This document shows, piece after piece, positions 7,453-16,924 of a stretch of 64,000 nucleotides of DNA. Source of the DNA: FEN-1279 sp964501535 (GTDB taxonomy: Bacteria > Bacteroidota > Ignavibacteria > Tepidaquicellales > Tepidaquicellaceae); the NCBI GenBank assembly GCA_964501535.1, contig CAZCSV010000007.1, forward strand, positions 1-64,000, given 5' to 3'. How positions within the stretch are numbered: the stretch's first letter is position 1; each line of letters begins with the position of its first letter. Position numbers and translations under genes: made by a program. Under the pieces are notes generated by a model. The model was not told the origin of the DNA. It did no database searches and saw nothing but the letters and a program-made list of their open reading frames with translations.

Positions 7453-8733
7453 CTAATTATCTTTTTGAATTATTATGTGTTTGTCATATATCTGCAAATA
7501 TTTTTGAACCAGGGAATCCCAGTTAAAATATCTTTTTGCGGTTTCATAAGGAATGGGCTCGATTATTTTGTTACCATTCAAAATATCGTTGAAATCTTTT
7601 TCACATATCTTTATATCCTTATTATTTATTACATACCCGCTGGATGTTTCTTTAAGCAAATCCGCAATTCCGTTTCTCTCAGTCGAGATTATGGGAATGG
7701 ACATTGCGGTTGCGTATATGGAAGCGACCTGTGTCCCTTCGCTTGTCGATGTAGTGATGAAGAAATCCGAACCCGCATAAATGGATTTGAGCCTTTCTCC
7801 GGTCGTGTAATTTAAAAACATCAATTGATTCCTCTCAACCAGTTCGCTTCCGAGTTTTTTTAAGTACCTCTCATATACTTCCGCACCGTTTCCCACGACA
7901 ATTAAACAGAAATCTTTTCGCTCTTTTAATTGTAGAAATAGTTTTATCATTAAATCTATTCGCTTCCTTGGGATTATATGCGCAACGGTTAAGAATATTT
8001 TCTTACCTTCTTCTTTTAGCTTAGATATATCCTTGTTTATTCCTGCGAGATTTCTGTCCCATTCGCTGAAATTAATTCCTATGGTTAAAAACTCAATATC
8101 CCGTTTTAAGACTTTCTTCAGATAATTTATTTGCGATATGTTTTCATCGGATATGAAAGATAATCGATTGACAGATGAAGTAAACAACTTCTCTTCCATT
8201 AATAACGATAGTTTTTTTAAGGGGTGTTTTGTGATGTTTTTCCTTTGGTCTTTTGGAGTAACAACGGAGCCATGCCCGGTAACCAAGATAGGAATATTAT
8301 CACGCTTAAATGTCTCACAAATTTTATATGTCAGGATTCCTCTTAAGGAATTCAGGTGAATTAAAATGTTATTTTCAGATGCATATTTCCGCAGTTCCTT
8401 AATAATACTTTCGGATAAATTATCCTTTCTCAGACGAAAACTGAAAGGATAATAATAATTTTTCGTGGGAAATAATTTTCTTACGTAATTCTCGCTGATC
8501 TTTTTAGAATATATTTTGTCCGCTTTGAAATCAGGCTGCCATACTTCGAAAGCGTATCGGTCGGTCCTCTTTATTATCTCTTTCGTTATTACATCAGGCC
8601 AGTCTATTGCATCGAAGCCGATATATTCACCTGACGGAGTATTCCAGTCATAATTATACTTATGCCCTTTATTCATTAATTCATAAGCAGGAGGATGATA
8701 AATAATATTAATGACCGTTGGTTTTCTTTTCAT
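7453..8733 (-). CDS. Glycosyltransferase family 4 (GT-B fold)
   Basis: This is a 426-residue cytoplasmic glycosyltransferase of the GT-B type. The C-terminal domain carries the hallmarks of group 1 transferases: FLTVAHIIPRKRIDLMIKLF around residue 248, a VGNGAEVYERYLKKLG segment, and STSEGTQVASIYATAMSIPIIS in the nucleotide-sugar-binding EX7E region. The N-terminal half is less conserved, as expected for the acceptor-binding domain. Acceptor and sugar are unknown; it may add sugars to lipids, proteins or exopolysaccharide. It is 9 nt upstream of rdgB and about 120 nt downstream of the ABC exporter, all on the same strand. Confidence 0.85.
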   Translation of the reverse strand: MKRKPTVINIIYHPPAYELMNKGHKYNYDWNTPSGEYIGFDAIDWPDVITKEIIKRTDRYAFEVWQPDFKADKIYSKKISENYVRKLFPTKNYYYPFSFRLRKDNLSESIIKELRKYASENNILIHLNSLRGILTYKICETFKRDNIPILVTGHGSVVTPKDQRKNITKHPLKKLSLLMEEKLFTSSVNRLSFISDENISQINYLKKVLKRDIEFLTIGINFSEWDRNLAGINKDISKLKEEGKKIFLTVAHIIPRKRIDLMIKLFLQLKERKDFCLIVVGNGAEVYERYLKKLGSELVERNQLMFLNYTTGERLKSIYAGSDFFITTSTSEGTQVASIYATAMSIPIISTERNGIADLLKETSSGYVINNKDIKICEKDFNDILNGNKIIEPIPYETAKRYFNWDSLVQKYLQIYDKHIIIQKDN

Positions 8734-8852
8734 TTGGAGAATATGATGATTATGTCTCTTTAATATCAGTATGTTTTAATTAAAAATAATGATAAAATAA
8801 CTGAAGAAAAATCCTAGTTTTCTGTCCCTCCGTATCTAAATTTTAATTAATA

Positions 8853-10667
8853 TCACAACGTTTTGTGGCTCTGTACATTTTCCTCCTTTTCCTGATATTG
8901 CAACTGATACAACCTGTAATATAGTCCCTGCTTTTCCAGTAACTGCTGGTGCGTCCCCGTTTCTTTTATCTCACCTTTGTGCAATACGATTATTTTGTCA
9001 CAGCTTTGAATGGTCGATAACCTGTGCGCTATTATAATCGAGGTTCTCTTCTCTATTAATTTTTTGATAGCATCCTGTATCAGCAGTTCAGTTTCCGTAT
9101 CGACGCTCGATGTTGCCTCATCCAGAATAAGTATTCTCGGATTGTAAGCAAGAGCACGCGCAAATGAAATCAACTGCTTCTGCCCTACGGATAAAGTGCT
9201 TCCTCTTTCATTGACCTTATGATATATTCCCTCGGGTAAACTTTCGATAAAATCCACAAGCCCCGTATTCCTAATCGATTCATCTACGGTTGCGTTGGAA
9301 ATTAAATCATTCCCTAAATCGATATTTGATTTTATGTCACCCGAGAATAAGAACACGTCTTGTAATACTATTGCAATGTTGCTTCTCAGCTCTCTCTGGT
9401 TAAATTTCCGAAGGTCAATACCATCCACGGAAATTGAACCTTTGCTTACATCGTAAAATCTGCAGAGTAAATTGATGATAGTGCTTTTTCCGGCACCCGT
9501 GGCTCCTACGAAAGCTATCTTTTCACCTTCTTTTATACTGAAATTAATATTTTTTAAAACAAAATCCTCTTCGTTATAGGCAAACCAGACATTTTTAAAC
9601 TCTATATTTCCCCTGATGTTCTTAATAGACTCGGGATTTTTCGGGTCTGTAATCGGAGATTTTTGGTCAAGTAAAGCGAAGATTCTTTCACTGGATGCCA
9701 TTGCTGTCTGAAGTATGTTGTATTTCTCTGATAAATCCCTTATAGGCCTGAAAAACATTTCGGTATACTGAATGAAAGAAATTATTACTCCGACCGTAAC
9801 AATATCACTGAATACCTGACCGCCTCCGTACCATATTATTAATCCGACTGCAGTTGCCCCTAGTAATTCGACAACCGGAAAGAATATGGCATAGTAAAAT
9901 ATGCTCTTCTTGTTTTGCTCCGTATGCTCCCGGTTTATCATTTCGAATTCTTCTACGGTTTTCTTTTCCTTTACGAATAACTGAACAATTGAAATTCCTG
10001 TAATATGCTCCTGTATGTAAGAATTCATCTTAGCCACTAATATTCTTATCTTCGAGTAAGACGCTCTTACTTTTTTCCTGAATACGGATGTCGCATATAT
10101 CAGAAACGGCAGTACCGATAATGTTACTAAAGACAGCCTCCAGTCAAGCGTAAACATAAAATACAAAATCCATATTATGGTAAAAATATCCCCGAAAGCG
10201 GTTACAAGACCGGATGAAAAAACCTCGTAGAGAACTTCGATGTCATTGGTTACTCTCGTTACCAGCCTTCCGATGGGATTACTGTCGAAAAACTTGAGGT
10301 TCAGATTTATCGTGTGCTCGAATACTTTCTTTCTTAAATCATAAATGATTTTTTGACCTATCCAGCTCGTAAGATAAGCCATAATATATTGAATTGCGCC
10401 CTGCAGAATTAATGTCCCCAATAATATTATTACTATCAACTGCAAACCCTGAATGTCCTTGTTTACAATTTTATCGTCAATTGCAATAGGGGTTAATCTT
10501 GGTCTTACTGCGGCTAAAGCCGATATCGTTATTGTCAATATCGTTGCTAATGCAATCTGCAGTTTATAAGGTTTGAAATACGACAACAACCTTCTGAATA
10601 ATTGTGAGTCAATAGCTTTTTCTAAAACTTCCTCTTCTTTCTTATATTTTATCTTATGTACAGTCAT
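8853..10667 (-). CDS. ABC exporter half-transporter with complete ATPase residues
   Basis: This is a 604-residue MsbA-type protein with an N-terminal membrane domain (about 35-320) and a C-terminal ATPase domain. Walker A is GATGAGKST at 388-396, the signature is LSVGQ (492-496, one change from LSGGQ), Walker B is ILILD with catalytic Glu517, and the switch His is at about 548. Its partner lies directly upstream and has Asp in place of the catalytic Glu together with a canonical LSGGQ. The pair therefore matches heterodimeric exporters with one consensus and one degenerate ATP site. The substrate may be a drug, lipid or peptide and is unknown. The genes are 7 nt apart. Confidence 0.93.
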   Translation of the reverse strand: MTVHKIKYKKEEEVLEKAIDSQLFRRLLSYFKPYKLQIALATILTITISALAAVRPRLTPIAIDDKIVNKDIQGLQLIVIILLGTLILQGAIQYIMAYLTSWIGQKIIYDLRKKVFEHTINLNLKFFDSNPIGRLVTRVTNDIEVLYEVFSSGLVTAFGDIFTIIWILYFMFTLDWRLSLVTLSVLPFLIYATSVFRKKVRASYSKIRILVAKMNSYIQEHITGISIVQLFVKEKKTVEEFEMINREHTEQNKKSIFYYAIFFPVVELLGATAVGLIIWYGGGQVFSDIVTVGVIISFIQYTEMFFRPIRDLSEKYNILQTAMASSERIFALLDQKSPITDPKNPESIKNIRGNIEFKNVWFAYNEEDFVLKNINFSIKEGEKIAFVGATGAGKSTIINLLCRFYDVSKGSISVDGIDLRKFNQRELRSNIAIVLQDVFLFSGDIKSNIDLGNDLISNATVDESIRNTGLVDFIESLPEGIYHKVNERGSTLSVGQKQLISFARALAYNPRILILDEATSSVDTETELLIQDAIKKLIEKRTSIIIAHRLSTIQSCDKIIVLHKGEIKETGTHQQLLEKQGLYYRLYQLQYQEKEENVQSHKTL

Positions 10668-10674
10668 ATTGATG

Positions 10675-12429
10675 TTATAACTCTTCTATCTCTTCTTCCA
10701 GTCTTTGTTTTGTGTAAATATTGTAATATATCCCTTCGAGTTTTATTAATTCGTCGTGTGAGCCCTGCTCTTTGATTATTCCTTCGTCGAGTACAATAAT
10801 GTTGTCTGCATTACGTAAAGTAGATATTCTGTGAGAAATTATGATACTTGTCCTGCCTTTCATTAATTCCCTTGACTCCTTCAGAATTTCAGATTCGGTG
10901 TGCGTGTCGACAGCAGATAATGAATCGTCGAGAATCAATATTTTAGGGTCTTTATAAATTGCTCTCGCAATGGCCGTCCTTTGCTTTTGTCCACCCGATA
11001 ATGTAATTCCTCTTTCGCCTATTACCGTCTGGAATTTATCGGGAAACAGTATTATATCCTTGTATAATCCCGCTTTTTGTGAAGCATTAATAATCCTGTC
11101 CTGATTTTTCTCTTGTGAAAATGCAATATTATTAGAAATTGTATCCGAGAATAAAAATGATTCTTGCGGAACTATTCCTGTCAATTCTCTTAAAATATTT
11201 AAGGGCAGATTCTTTATGTTTATACCGTCAATAAAAATCCCTCCTTCGGAAACATCGAAAATTCTTGGTATAAGATTTACCATAGTGCTTTTTCCAGAAC
11301 CCGTAAAACCAATAATGCCTAACGTACTTCCATGAGGAATTTTAATGCTGATATTCTTTAATATTTTTACGTCAGAATTCGGATATCCGAATGAAACATT
11401 TTTAAATTCAATTTCACCTTTGATGTTTTTAAAGTCGTTTATAACCTCGGGACTTTCGGTCGAATATATCTCAGGTTTTGTGTTCATTATCTCCGAAATA
11501 CGTTTCATCGAAGGAGCCGCTCTTTGCACAAGACTTATGACCCAGCCGAACGCAATCATTGGCCAAGTCAACTGACCAAGATATACGACAAATTCGGCAA
11601 TGTTTCCAACCGAAAATGTACCGTTGATAACCTTCATCCCGCCGAAGTATATTACAATAATGATTGAAAATCCCGTTAATAAGAACATAATCGGAAAAGA
11701 ATATGCCTGCATTCTGGCCAGTGAAAGGTTTTTTTTCTGATAATCTTCTGATATTTTATTGAATTGCTCTATTTCGAAATGTTCTCTTACATATGATTTT
11801 ATAACCCGTATGCCGGCAAAATTCTCCTGCACTTTTGTGGTCAAGTTTGAAAAAGCTTTCTGTACTTTCATCGACCGTCCGTATGTCTTTCTCATTACCT
11901 TGTAGACCAGATAAGAAATGAAAGGCAGGGGTATAAGCGAGATTATAGTTATTTCAGCATCAATGCTGAAAAGAATTATTAGCGTTATTATTGTTCTTAG
12001 CACTGTTTGCATGGAATACATTATTCCGGGTCCCAAAAGATTTCTTACGTTATTGATGTCGTTTGTAGCGTGTGCCATTATGTCGCCGGTGGTCATTTTA
12101 TTGAAGAAATTCCTGGATAGATTTTGCAAGTGTGCGAAGAAGTCGTGTCTTATGTCGTTTTCAATCTCTCTTGATGCAACAATTATTGTCCTTCTGGTTA
12201 GGAAAAGAAAAACACCACCTGCTAATATGATTCCCACACTTAAAATAAAATAATAAACTAAAAAATCTTTGTTTGTTTTGTAAGTTAAATCATCTACCGC
12301 ATTACCTATTATTAAAGGATACATGCTTTGCAGAAAAATACTTATGATTACAAATAGAAAACCTGTTAATATTTTAGATTTGTATTTCTTTAAATAGGGG
12401 ATTAATGGTTTTAAATCTTTCATCTGCAA
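10675..12429 (-). CDS. ABC exporter half-transporter with degenerate Walker B
   Basis: This is the first gene of the exporter pair, 584 residues with six predicted membrane helices followed by an ATPase domain. Walker A is GFTGSGKST (374-382), the signature is a canonical LSGGQ (477-481), and the switch His is near 533. Walker B reads ILILDD, so Asp502 replaces the usual catalytic Glu. In a heterodimer this Walker B pairs with the LSVGQ of the partner, giving one degenerate site, while the partner's Glu517 pairs with the canonical LSGGQ here. This layout is known from the TM287/288 and BmrCD families. The substrate is not apparent from the neighbours. Confidence 0.93.
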   Translation of the reverse strand: MQMKDLKPLIPYLKKYKSKILTGFLFVIISIFLQSMYPLIIGNAVDDLTYKTNKDFLVYYFILSVGIILAGGVFLFLTRRTIIVASREIENDIRHDFFAHLQNLSRNFFNKMTTGDIMAHATNDINNVRNLLGPGIMYSMQTVLRTIITLIILFSIDAEITIISLIPLPFISYLVYKVMRKTYGRSMKVQKAFSNLTTKVQENFAGIRVIKSYVREHFEIEQFNKISEDYQKKNLSLARMQAYSFPIMFLLTGFSIIIVIYFGGMKVINGTFSVGNIAEFVVYLGQLTWPMIAFGWVISLVQRAAPSMKRISEIMNTKPEIYSTESPEVINDFKNIKGEIEFKNVSFGYPNSDVKILKNISIKIPHGSTLGIIGFTGSGKSTMVNLIPRIFDVSEGGIFIDGINIKNLPLNILRELTGIVPQESFLFSDTISNNIAFSQEKNQDRIINASQKAGLYKDIILFPDKFQTVIGERGITLSGGQKQRTAIARAIYKDPKILILDDSLSAVDTHTESEILKESRELMKGRTSIIISHRISTLRNADNIIVLDEGIIKEQGSHDELIKLEGIYYNIYTKQRLEEEIEEL

Positions 12430-12497
12430 TAACTAATCATTTGTAATAATTAATTTCCGATATTTTAAACTGTAAAGAAATATAAAAAGTTTAATAT

Positions 12498-12533
12498 AAA
12501 AAAAGGAGACCCTTTATAGAGTCCCCTTTTTTT
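12498..12533. terminator. Bidirectional intrinsic terminator
   Basis: An A7 run, an imperfect GC-containing stem (GGAGACCC opposite GAGTCCCC, mismatches allowed) and a T7 run form a hairpin with poly-A/poly-T flanks on both strands. It lies just past the stop of the barrel-like protein gene on the minus strand and before the ABC exporter gene. It should end transcription of the former and separate the two units. Confidence 0.75.
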
Positions 12534-12554
12534 ATATAATATTTTATTTAAACT

Positions 12555-13388
12555 TTATCTTTTACCCATGTAAAATGACATTCCGGCAAAGAAATTGAAA
12601 TATCCCATCGTTCTGCTTCCGGAAAGCAGAGGATTTAAAACAGTGTTTGATTTATCCATCAGTGATATATAACCGGGGTCATCAGTAATATCGGAAGATT
12701 TTCCGAATAAATTTGGCATCGTAAATCTTGTTCCAACGTGAAAGCCGACATATTTGTCAAATTTATATGCATAAACTACATTTACACCGAATCCGAACCG
12801 CAATGAAGAATTAATTGTATTGAAAGTTTCTCCTCCGACTCCAAGTGTCTCGTAAGCTCTTCCTGTTATTATGTGTGTGCTAAAATCTGCACCGAAATTA
12901 AACGCAGATGTATTTTTTCTGTCAGTATAAACGGCATATTCCAGACCAAAACCCATATTCGGCATATTCAATCTCAAATAAGAAGTTCCTGCTGTGTCTT
13001 TCGCATAAAATGGGATATTTGGATTTGATGTTGTTTTTGACGGCCAACCGTAACTTACAACCCCGACGTTATATGCTACGTTATCTTCGGTCGAAAAATG
13101 AGAATATCCGAGTAATAAATATATTCTAAGCTGTGTCATCTTGGTTGTATACACAGCCATTTTTGTATTGACCGTAGTTCCGAAACCGCTGCTCATACCA
13201 TAATTGTAAAATCTCCAAAATCCTCCAAGACCTTCACTCCCCCTTAAGTTCATTATTGGCAGGCAGAATCCGCCGCTTACATCGATGTTGAATAAGTTCT
13301 TGTATTTTTGGGTAGGCGTGAAACTTTGCGAAAATAAAAAATCTCCACTGAGAAGTAGAATGATTAAAACGATAATGATCTTTTTCAT
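12555..13388 (-). CDS. Putative outer-membrane beta-barrel protein
   Basis: The 277-residue product starts with a signal peptide (MKKIIIVLIILLLSGDFLFSQ) and continues with alternating hydrophobic/polar stretches rich in Gly, Tyr, Phe and Asn. Examples are YLLLGYSHFS, MGFGLEYAVYTD and SLRFGFGVNVVYAYKF. It ends with a strand finishing FNFFAGMSFYMGKR. This pattern is typical of small outer-membrane barrels in Bacteroidota. I cannot assign a named family or function. It has its own downstream terminator and lies just upstream, on the same strand, of the ABC exporter; the T9SS cargo gene on its other side is also leftward. Confidence 0.65.
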   Translation of the reverse strand: MKKIIIVLIILLLSGDFLFSQSFTPTQKYKNLFNIDVSGGFCLPIMNLRGSEGLGGFWRFYNYGMSSGFGTTVNTKMAVYTTKMTQLRIYLLLGYSHFSTEDNVAYNVGVVSYGWPSKTTSNPNIPFYAKDTAGTSYLRLNMPNMGFGLEYAVYTDRKNTSAFNFGADFSTHIITGRAYETLGVGGETFNTINSSLRFGFGVNVVYAYKFDKYVGFHVGTRFTMPNLFGKSSDITDDPGYISLMDKSNTVLNPLLSGSRTMGYFNFFAGMSFYMGKR

Positions 13389-13416
13389 AAGTTTTTTATT
13401 TTTTAAGTTGAAAAAA

Positions 13417-14718
13417 TTATTTTAATAATACCATTTTTTTTGTTTCGAAATTTGTAATGCCTGTTTTTAAATTCTTTAAACTTAACCTGTAATAATATAT
13501 TCCCGATGGAATATTCATTCCTGAAAATTTTATTTTGTATTTCCCCGCACTTTTTATGCCTTTGTATAAAGTCGTTATTTCCTTTCCCAGCAAATCGTAT
13601 ACTTTTAAATCAATTTCACTTATCTCGGATATGCTGTATTCGATATTAGTAGCCGGATTGAACGGATTGGGATAATTTTGACTGAGTTTGTAACTGTTTG
13701 CGGGAGAAGTATTGTTATTTATGTTTACCGCTTCGGGGTTAAATTTTATTACCTTACCATTAAGCCCCACTCCGATTCCGAATCTGTTGCTCATAAATAC
13801 TAAATCAAAAATCTGTGCGCTGTCAGGAGTATTTATTTCTTGCCAGTCTTGACCGTTGTTGAATGTCATATATAATACATATAAATATCCCATCGGACAC
13901 CATGCTTCTGATTCAGTTCTGAACGTAAGAGTCTGGGGTATTCCATATACACCCATAGTTTTGTACGTCCAGTTTATTCCGCCATTTGTGGTCTTTAATA
14001 CGCTCACTCCGTATTCATAATCTCCTCCGACTGCCAGCATGTTCAAAGAATCATAAAATTTTATATCGGTTATCGGTTCGGGAGCAATTGCTGCCGCAGT
14101 CCAAAATAATCCTCCGTTTGTCGTTTTCCAGAATACACCGGCAATGTCCATTACCCCGCCCATCGCAACTCCGATATTGTTTGTATAAAATCTGAATCTC
14201 GAAATCGGAAATCTCGAAACAATAGTCGTTGTATCAACCTGACAAGGCAACCAGTTTACTCCTGCATTCGTGGTTTTTAATAATATAGCGGGTCCTCCTC
14301 CCATATATCCCGTAAGTGAATCCCTGAAATAAATATTTCTGATGTATGTGTCCGGTATCGGATAACTGGTTGTATCCCAGTCTGCTCCGCCGTTTGTTGT
14401 CTTTAGAATGTAGGTCCCGTAATAGCTCTGATTTAATCCCCATGATAATGCCCATCCGAGTCTTCTGTTCAGGAAGAAAACGTTTACCATATATTCTTTT
14501 AACTTTGAATTCTGTGCTGTCCAGCTTATACCGCCGTTAGTAGTGTGAACTATTACCCCCGAGTCGCCTATTGCCCATCCGTAAAGCGTATCTACAAACG
14601 AGCATCTCCATAAATTCTGATTCGATGCATTACCCGCGCTTAACCAGTATTGCTGAGAGTAAGATTTTACTCCTGTAAAAAAGAAAATTATAAATAATAT
14701 TCCTATTGTTCTTTTCAT
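13417..14718 (-). CDS. T9SS cargo protein with YCF48-like repeats
   Basis: This is a 433-residue exported protein. A signal peptide (ending near SYSQQ) is followed by a repeated beta-propeller-like region with motifs such as DTLYGWAIGDSGVIVHTTNGG, recurring as TTNGGxxW every 45-60 residues, as in YCF48/HCF136-like and sialidase-type propellers. From residue 348 it has the type A T9SS sorting domain, starting NYPNPFNP and ending KKMVLLK. It should be exported to the cell surface or medium, with the tail removed on secretion. The N-terminal 330 residues are strongly similar to the protein encoded at 23719-25635, so the two are paralogues. The ligand is unknown. Confidence 0.88.
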   Translation of the reverse strand: MKRTIGILFIIFFFTGVKSYSQQYWLSAGNASNQNLWRCSFVDTLYGWAIGDSGVIVHTTNGGISWTAQNSKLKEYMVNVFFLNRRLGWALSWGLNQSYYGTYILKTTNGGADWDTTSYPIPDTYIRNIYFRDSLTGYMGGGPAILLKTTNAGVNWLPCQVDTTTIVSRFPISRFRFYTNNIGVAMGGVMDIAGVFWKTTNGGLFWTAAAIAPEPITDIKFYDSLNMLAVGGDYEYGVSVLKTTNGGINWTYKTMGVYGIPQTLTFRTESEAWCPMGYLYVLYMTFNNGQDWQEINTPDSAQIFDLVFMSNRFGIGVGLNGKVIKFNPEAVNINNNTSPANSYKLSQNYPNPFNPATNIEYSISEISEIDLKVYDLLGKEITTLYKGIKSAGKYKIKFSGMNIPSGIYYYRLSLKNLKTGITNFETKKMVLLK

Positions 14719-14808
14719 TTTATCCCGTGTATTGTAATATAATCAATTTTTTTTAAATATTCTTTAATATTTGTCTTACAAAACAGTAAACTTGCGATTT
14801 CCTCCGGG

Positions 14809-16917
14809 TTAAGGCAGATTAATTCTTTTCCTTATAAACCATTCTATTATAAGAATTATTATTGTAAAAAATAATAAAGAGATACTAGAATTCAGATATT
14901 TTTTTTGAATGTTGTTCTTAAATATTATATCTTTTTCATTCTTTGATTCTATTTTTTTGTTTATCTCGTGGAGTTCCTGCTCCGTTATCAATCCGCCGCT
15001 CGAACGCGACGATAAAATATTTAAAATACTGTTGTCGGCTTTTGTGTCGATGTATTCGCGGTTTGATTCTTTAACAAGAATTTTTTTTATGTCGTTTGCT
15101 ATTTCGATTCCGTCATAATATAAAATTGCTTTTATATAATATTCGCCTTCATGCAGATTCTTTATCTCCCCCGAAAAACTGTTCTTTGATGTTTTTGTTA
15201 TTCCGATTTCTTTGGAGAATGAGCTATTGTATACCTGCATCTTAATGTCGACTTTCGATGATGATTCCGATATATTAAGATTTCCTCTTAATTTTATAAC
15301 CTCGTAAGGAGAAAATATCTGTTTATCAATGTAAATATATATCTTCTTGTTCTTTTCCTTTTCGCATATGCAGTATGTGATATCCGAAATTATTTTTCCG
15401 AGTAAATCTTTGCTGTCCGTGTTTTCAGGATTCAGTCTCCATTTGTAAAAGTCATATGCAAAAAAAGCAGCCGAATTCCTTTCGCTATTTCTTGCCAATA
15501 CTAAAACTGGTCTCGAAAATTTACTTGAGTAAATTAATGTACTGGCTTCAGGAACAAGCGCAAAATTATTGCCGGGGATAAATACTTCCGGAAGCTTATC
15601 GGATAATTTCAAGTGTGGTAGTGAATTTTCCTTTTCGAGAGATATTCCTTCTGTTAATTTTAATGATGTCGTATTATCATTTCCGGCTCTGCTGTAAGAA
15701 GAAAACGGGAGGTGTTTGCTCAGAATCTTTAACCTTTCGTAATCCGTATTACTGCCTGAAATAAAAAAAACTGACAGATTCAAACTGCCTAAGTTTTCGT
15801 TTATTCCGTTCAGAAGATTCAAATCTGTCGCTTGCGTGGGGAAATTAATAAGCAGTAATAAATTAAATTCATCCATTGCAGGTAACTGACCCTCGTAAAA
15901 AATTCCCGCGGCTTTTTGTACAAAATACTTGGCTTCCAGATTGCTTATTCTTTTTATAGATTCTGCTAAATACGAAAAATCCGCACTCGGATTGCCTGAT
16001 AAAACCAACAGCTTGAGCTTGTTATCCGTGTATTTTATGAAAAATTCTTCCGTATTGTTTTTATCCGTAATTTCACTTGATTCATTTACGATAATGACTT
16101 TGTATCTTTTTATCCCTTCTTCTTCTGATTTTATATTGAATGTGCATGTGTAATCCGTTTTTTCTGTGTTTACGTTAATTTTCTTATCCTCTATTAGCTT
16201 GTCTTCTTCAAGTAAATTTATTTTTATCTCCTTGTTGAAATTGTATGAATAAAATTCAACAAGAATTTTTGTCTGGCTTCCTGCATATACTTCGGGATTG
16301 AAGAAGACATTTTTTATCGATAAATCGTTTTTCTGTATTGTGTCTCCGATTAATAAGTAGTTAAAAAGCGTATTTGTATATTGAGTCAGGTATTCCGGAT
16401 TTCCCCCTTCGTTTATGATTCCGTCGGAAACAATATTTACGGTGGAAATTCTTTTGTTGTCCAAAATGTTTGATATGTTATTCAGCGTGTTTGTAAGATT
16501 TGTGCTCTCGAGGTCGAATCCATCCGTTTTCAGATTAGAAAAACTTTTTACGTCAAATTCTTCAAGAATATCGCCTGAAAATGTAAAATACATATTTTTG
16601 GAAATGTCGTTTTTAATATCCTTAATCAGCTCCAGCGATTTATCTGTCTCGATTCCACGGTTTTCGAGAGACATGCTCTTGGACTTATCGATTAAAAAAA
16701 CGTTTATCGGCTCCTCACCGGTTTTTTTCTCGTATGTTATGTAAATGATAAAAATCACCGATAAAAGCAGAAAAATAACGAGTGCCCTCAGTGATATTAA
16801 AAAGAATTTTGTCGGGAATGCTGTTTTTGTTTTTCTATAGTGTAGAAAAGATATTATTATGGCCGTTAATAAAGATAATACAAAATATAGTATGCCATAT
16901 TCTGAAGTAAAATTCAT
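14809..16917 (-). CDS. Membrane-anchored VWA-like protein
   Basis: This is a 702-residue protein with two hydrophobic helices at the N-terminus (about 8-26 and 38-60), a large extracytoplasmic region and a final helix at about 676-695. Just after the second helix it reads NVFLIDKSKSMS, a DxSxS motif with Asp77, Ser79 and Ser81, as in the metal-binding MIDAS site of von Willebrand A domains. The layout resembles membrane VWA proteins of Bacteroidota that have barrel-like middle domains. No enzymatic motif was found. It lies 7 nt downstream of a parvulin gene and probably shares its transcript, which suggests an envelope role. Confidence 0.75.
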   Translation of the reverse strand: MNFTSEYGILYFVLSLLTAIIISFLHYRKTKTAFPTKFFLISLRALVIFLLLSVIFIIYITYEKKTGEEPINVFLIDKSKSMSLENRGIETDKSLELIKDIKNDISKNMYFTFSGDILEEFDVKSFSNLKTDGFDLESTNLTNTLNNISNILDNKRISTVNIVSDGIINEGGNPEYLTQYTNTLFNYLLIGDTIQKNDLSIKNVFFNPEVYAGSQTKILVEFYSYNFNKEIKINLLEEDKLIEDKKINVNTEKTDYTCTFNIKSEEEGIKRYKVIIVNESSEITDKNNTEEFFIKYTDNKLKLLVLSGNPSADFSYLAESIKRISNLEAKYFVQKAAGIFYEGQLPAMDEFNLLLLINFPTQATDLNLLNGINENLGSLNLSVFFISGSNTDYERLKILSKHLPFSSYSRAGNDNTTSLKLTEGISLEKENSLPHLKLSDKLPEVFIPGNNFALVPEASTLIYSSKFSRPVLVLARNSERNSAAFFAYDFYKWRLNPENTDSKDLLGKIISDITYCICEKEKNKKIYIYIDKQIFSPYEVIKLRGNLNISESSSKVDIKMQVYNSSFSKEIGITKTSKNSFSGEIKNLHEGEYYIKAILYYDGIEIANDIKKILVKESNREYIDTKADNSILNILSSRSSGGLITEQELHEINKKIESKNEKDIIFKNNIQKKYLNSSISLLFFTIIILIIEWFIRKRINLP

Positions 16918-16924
16918 CTACTTT

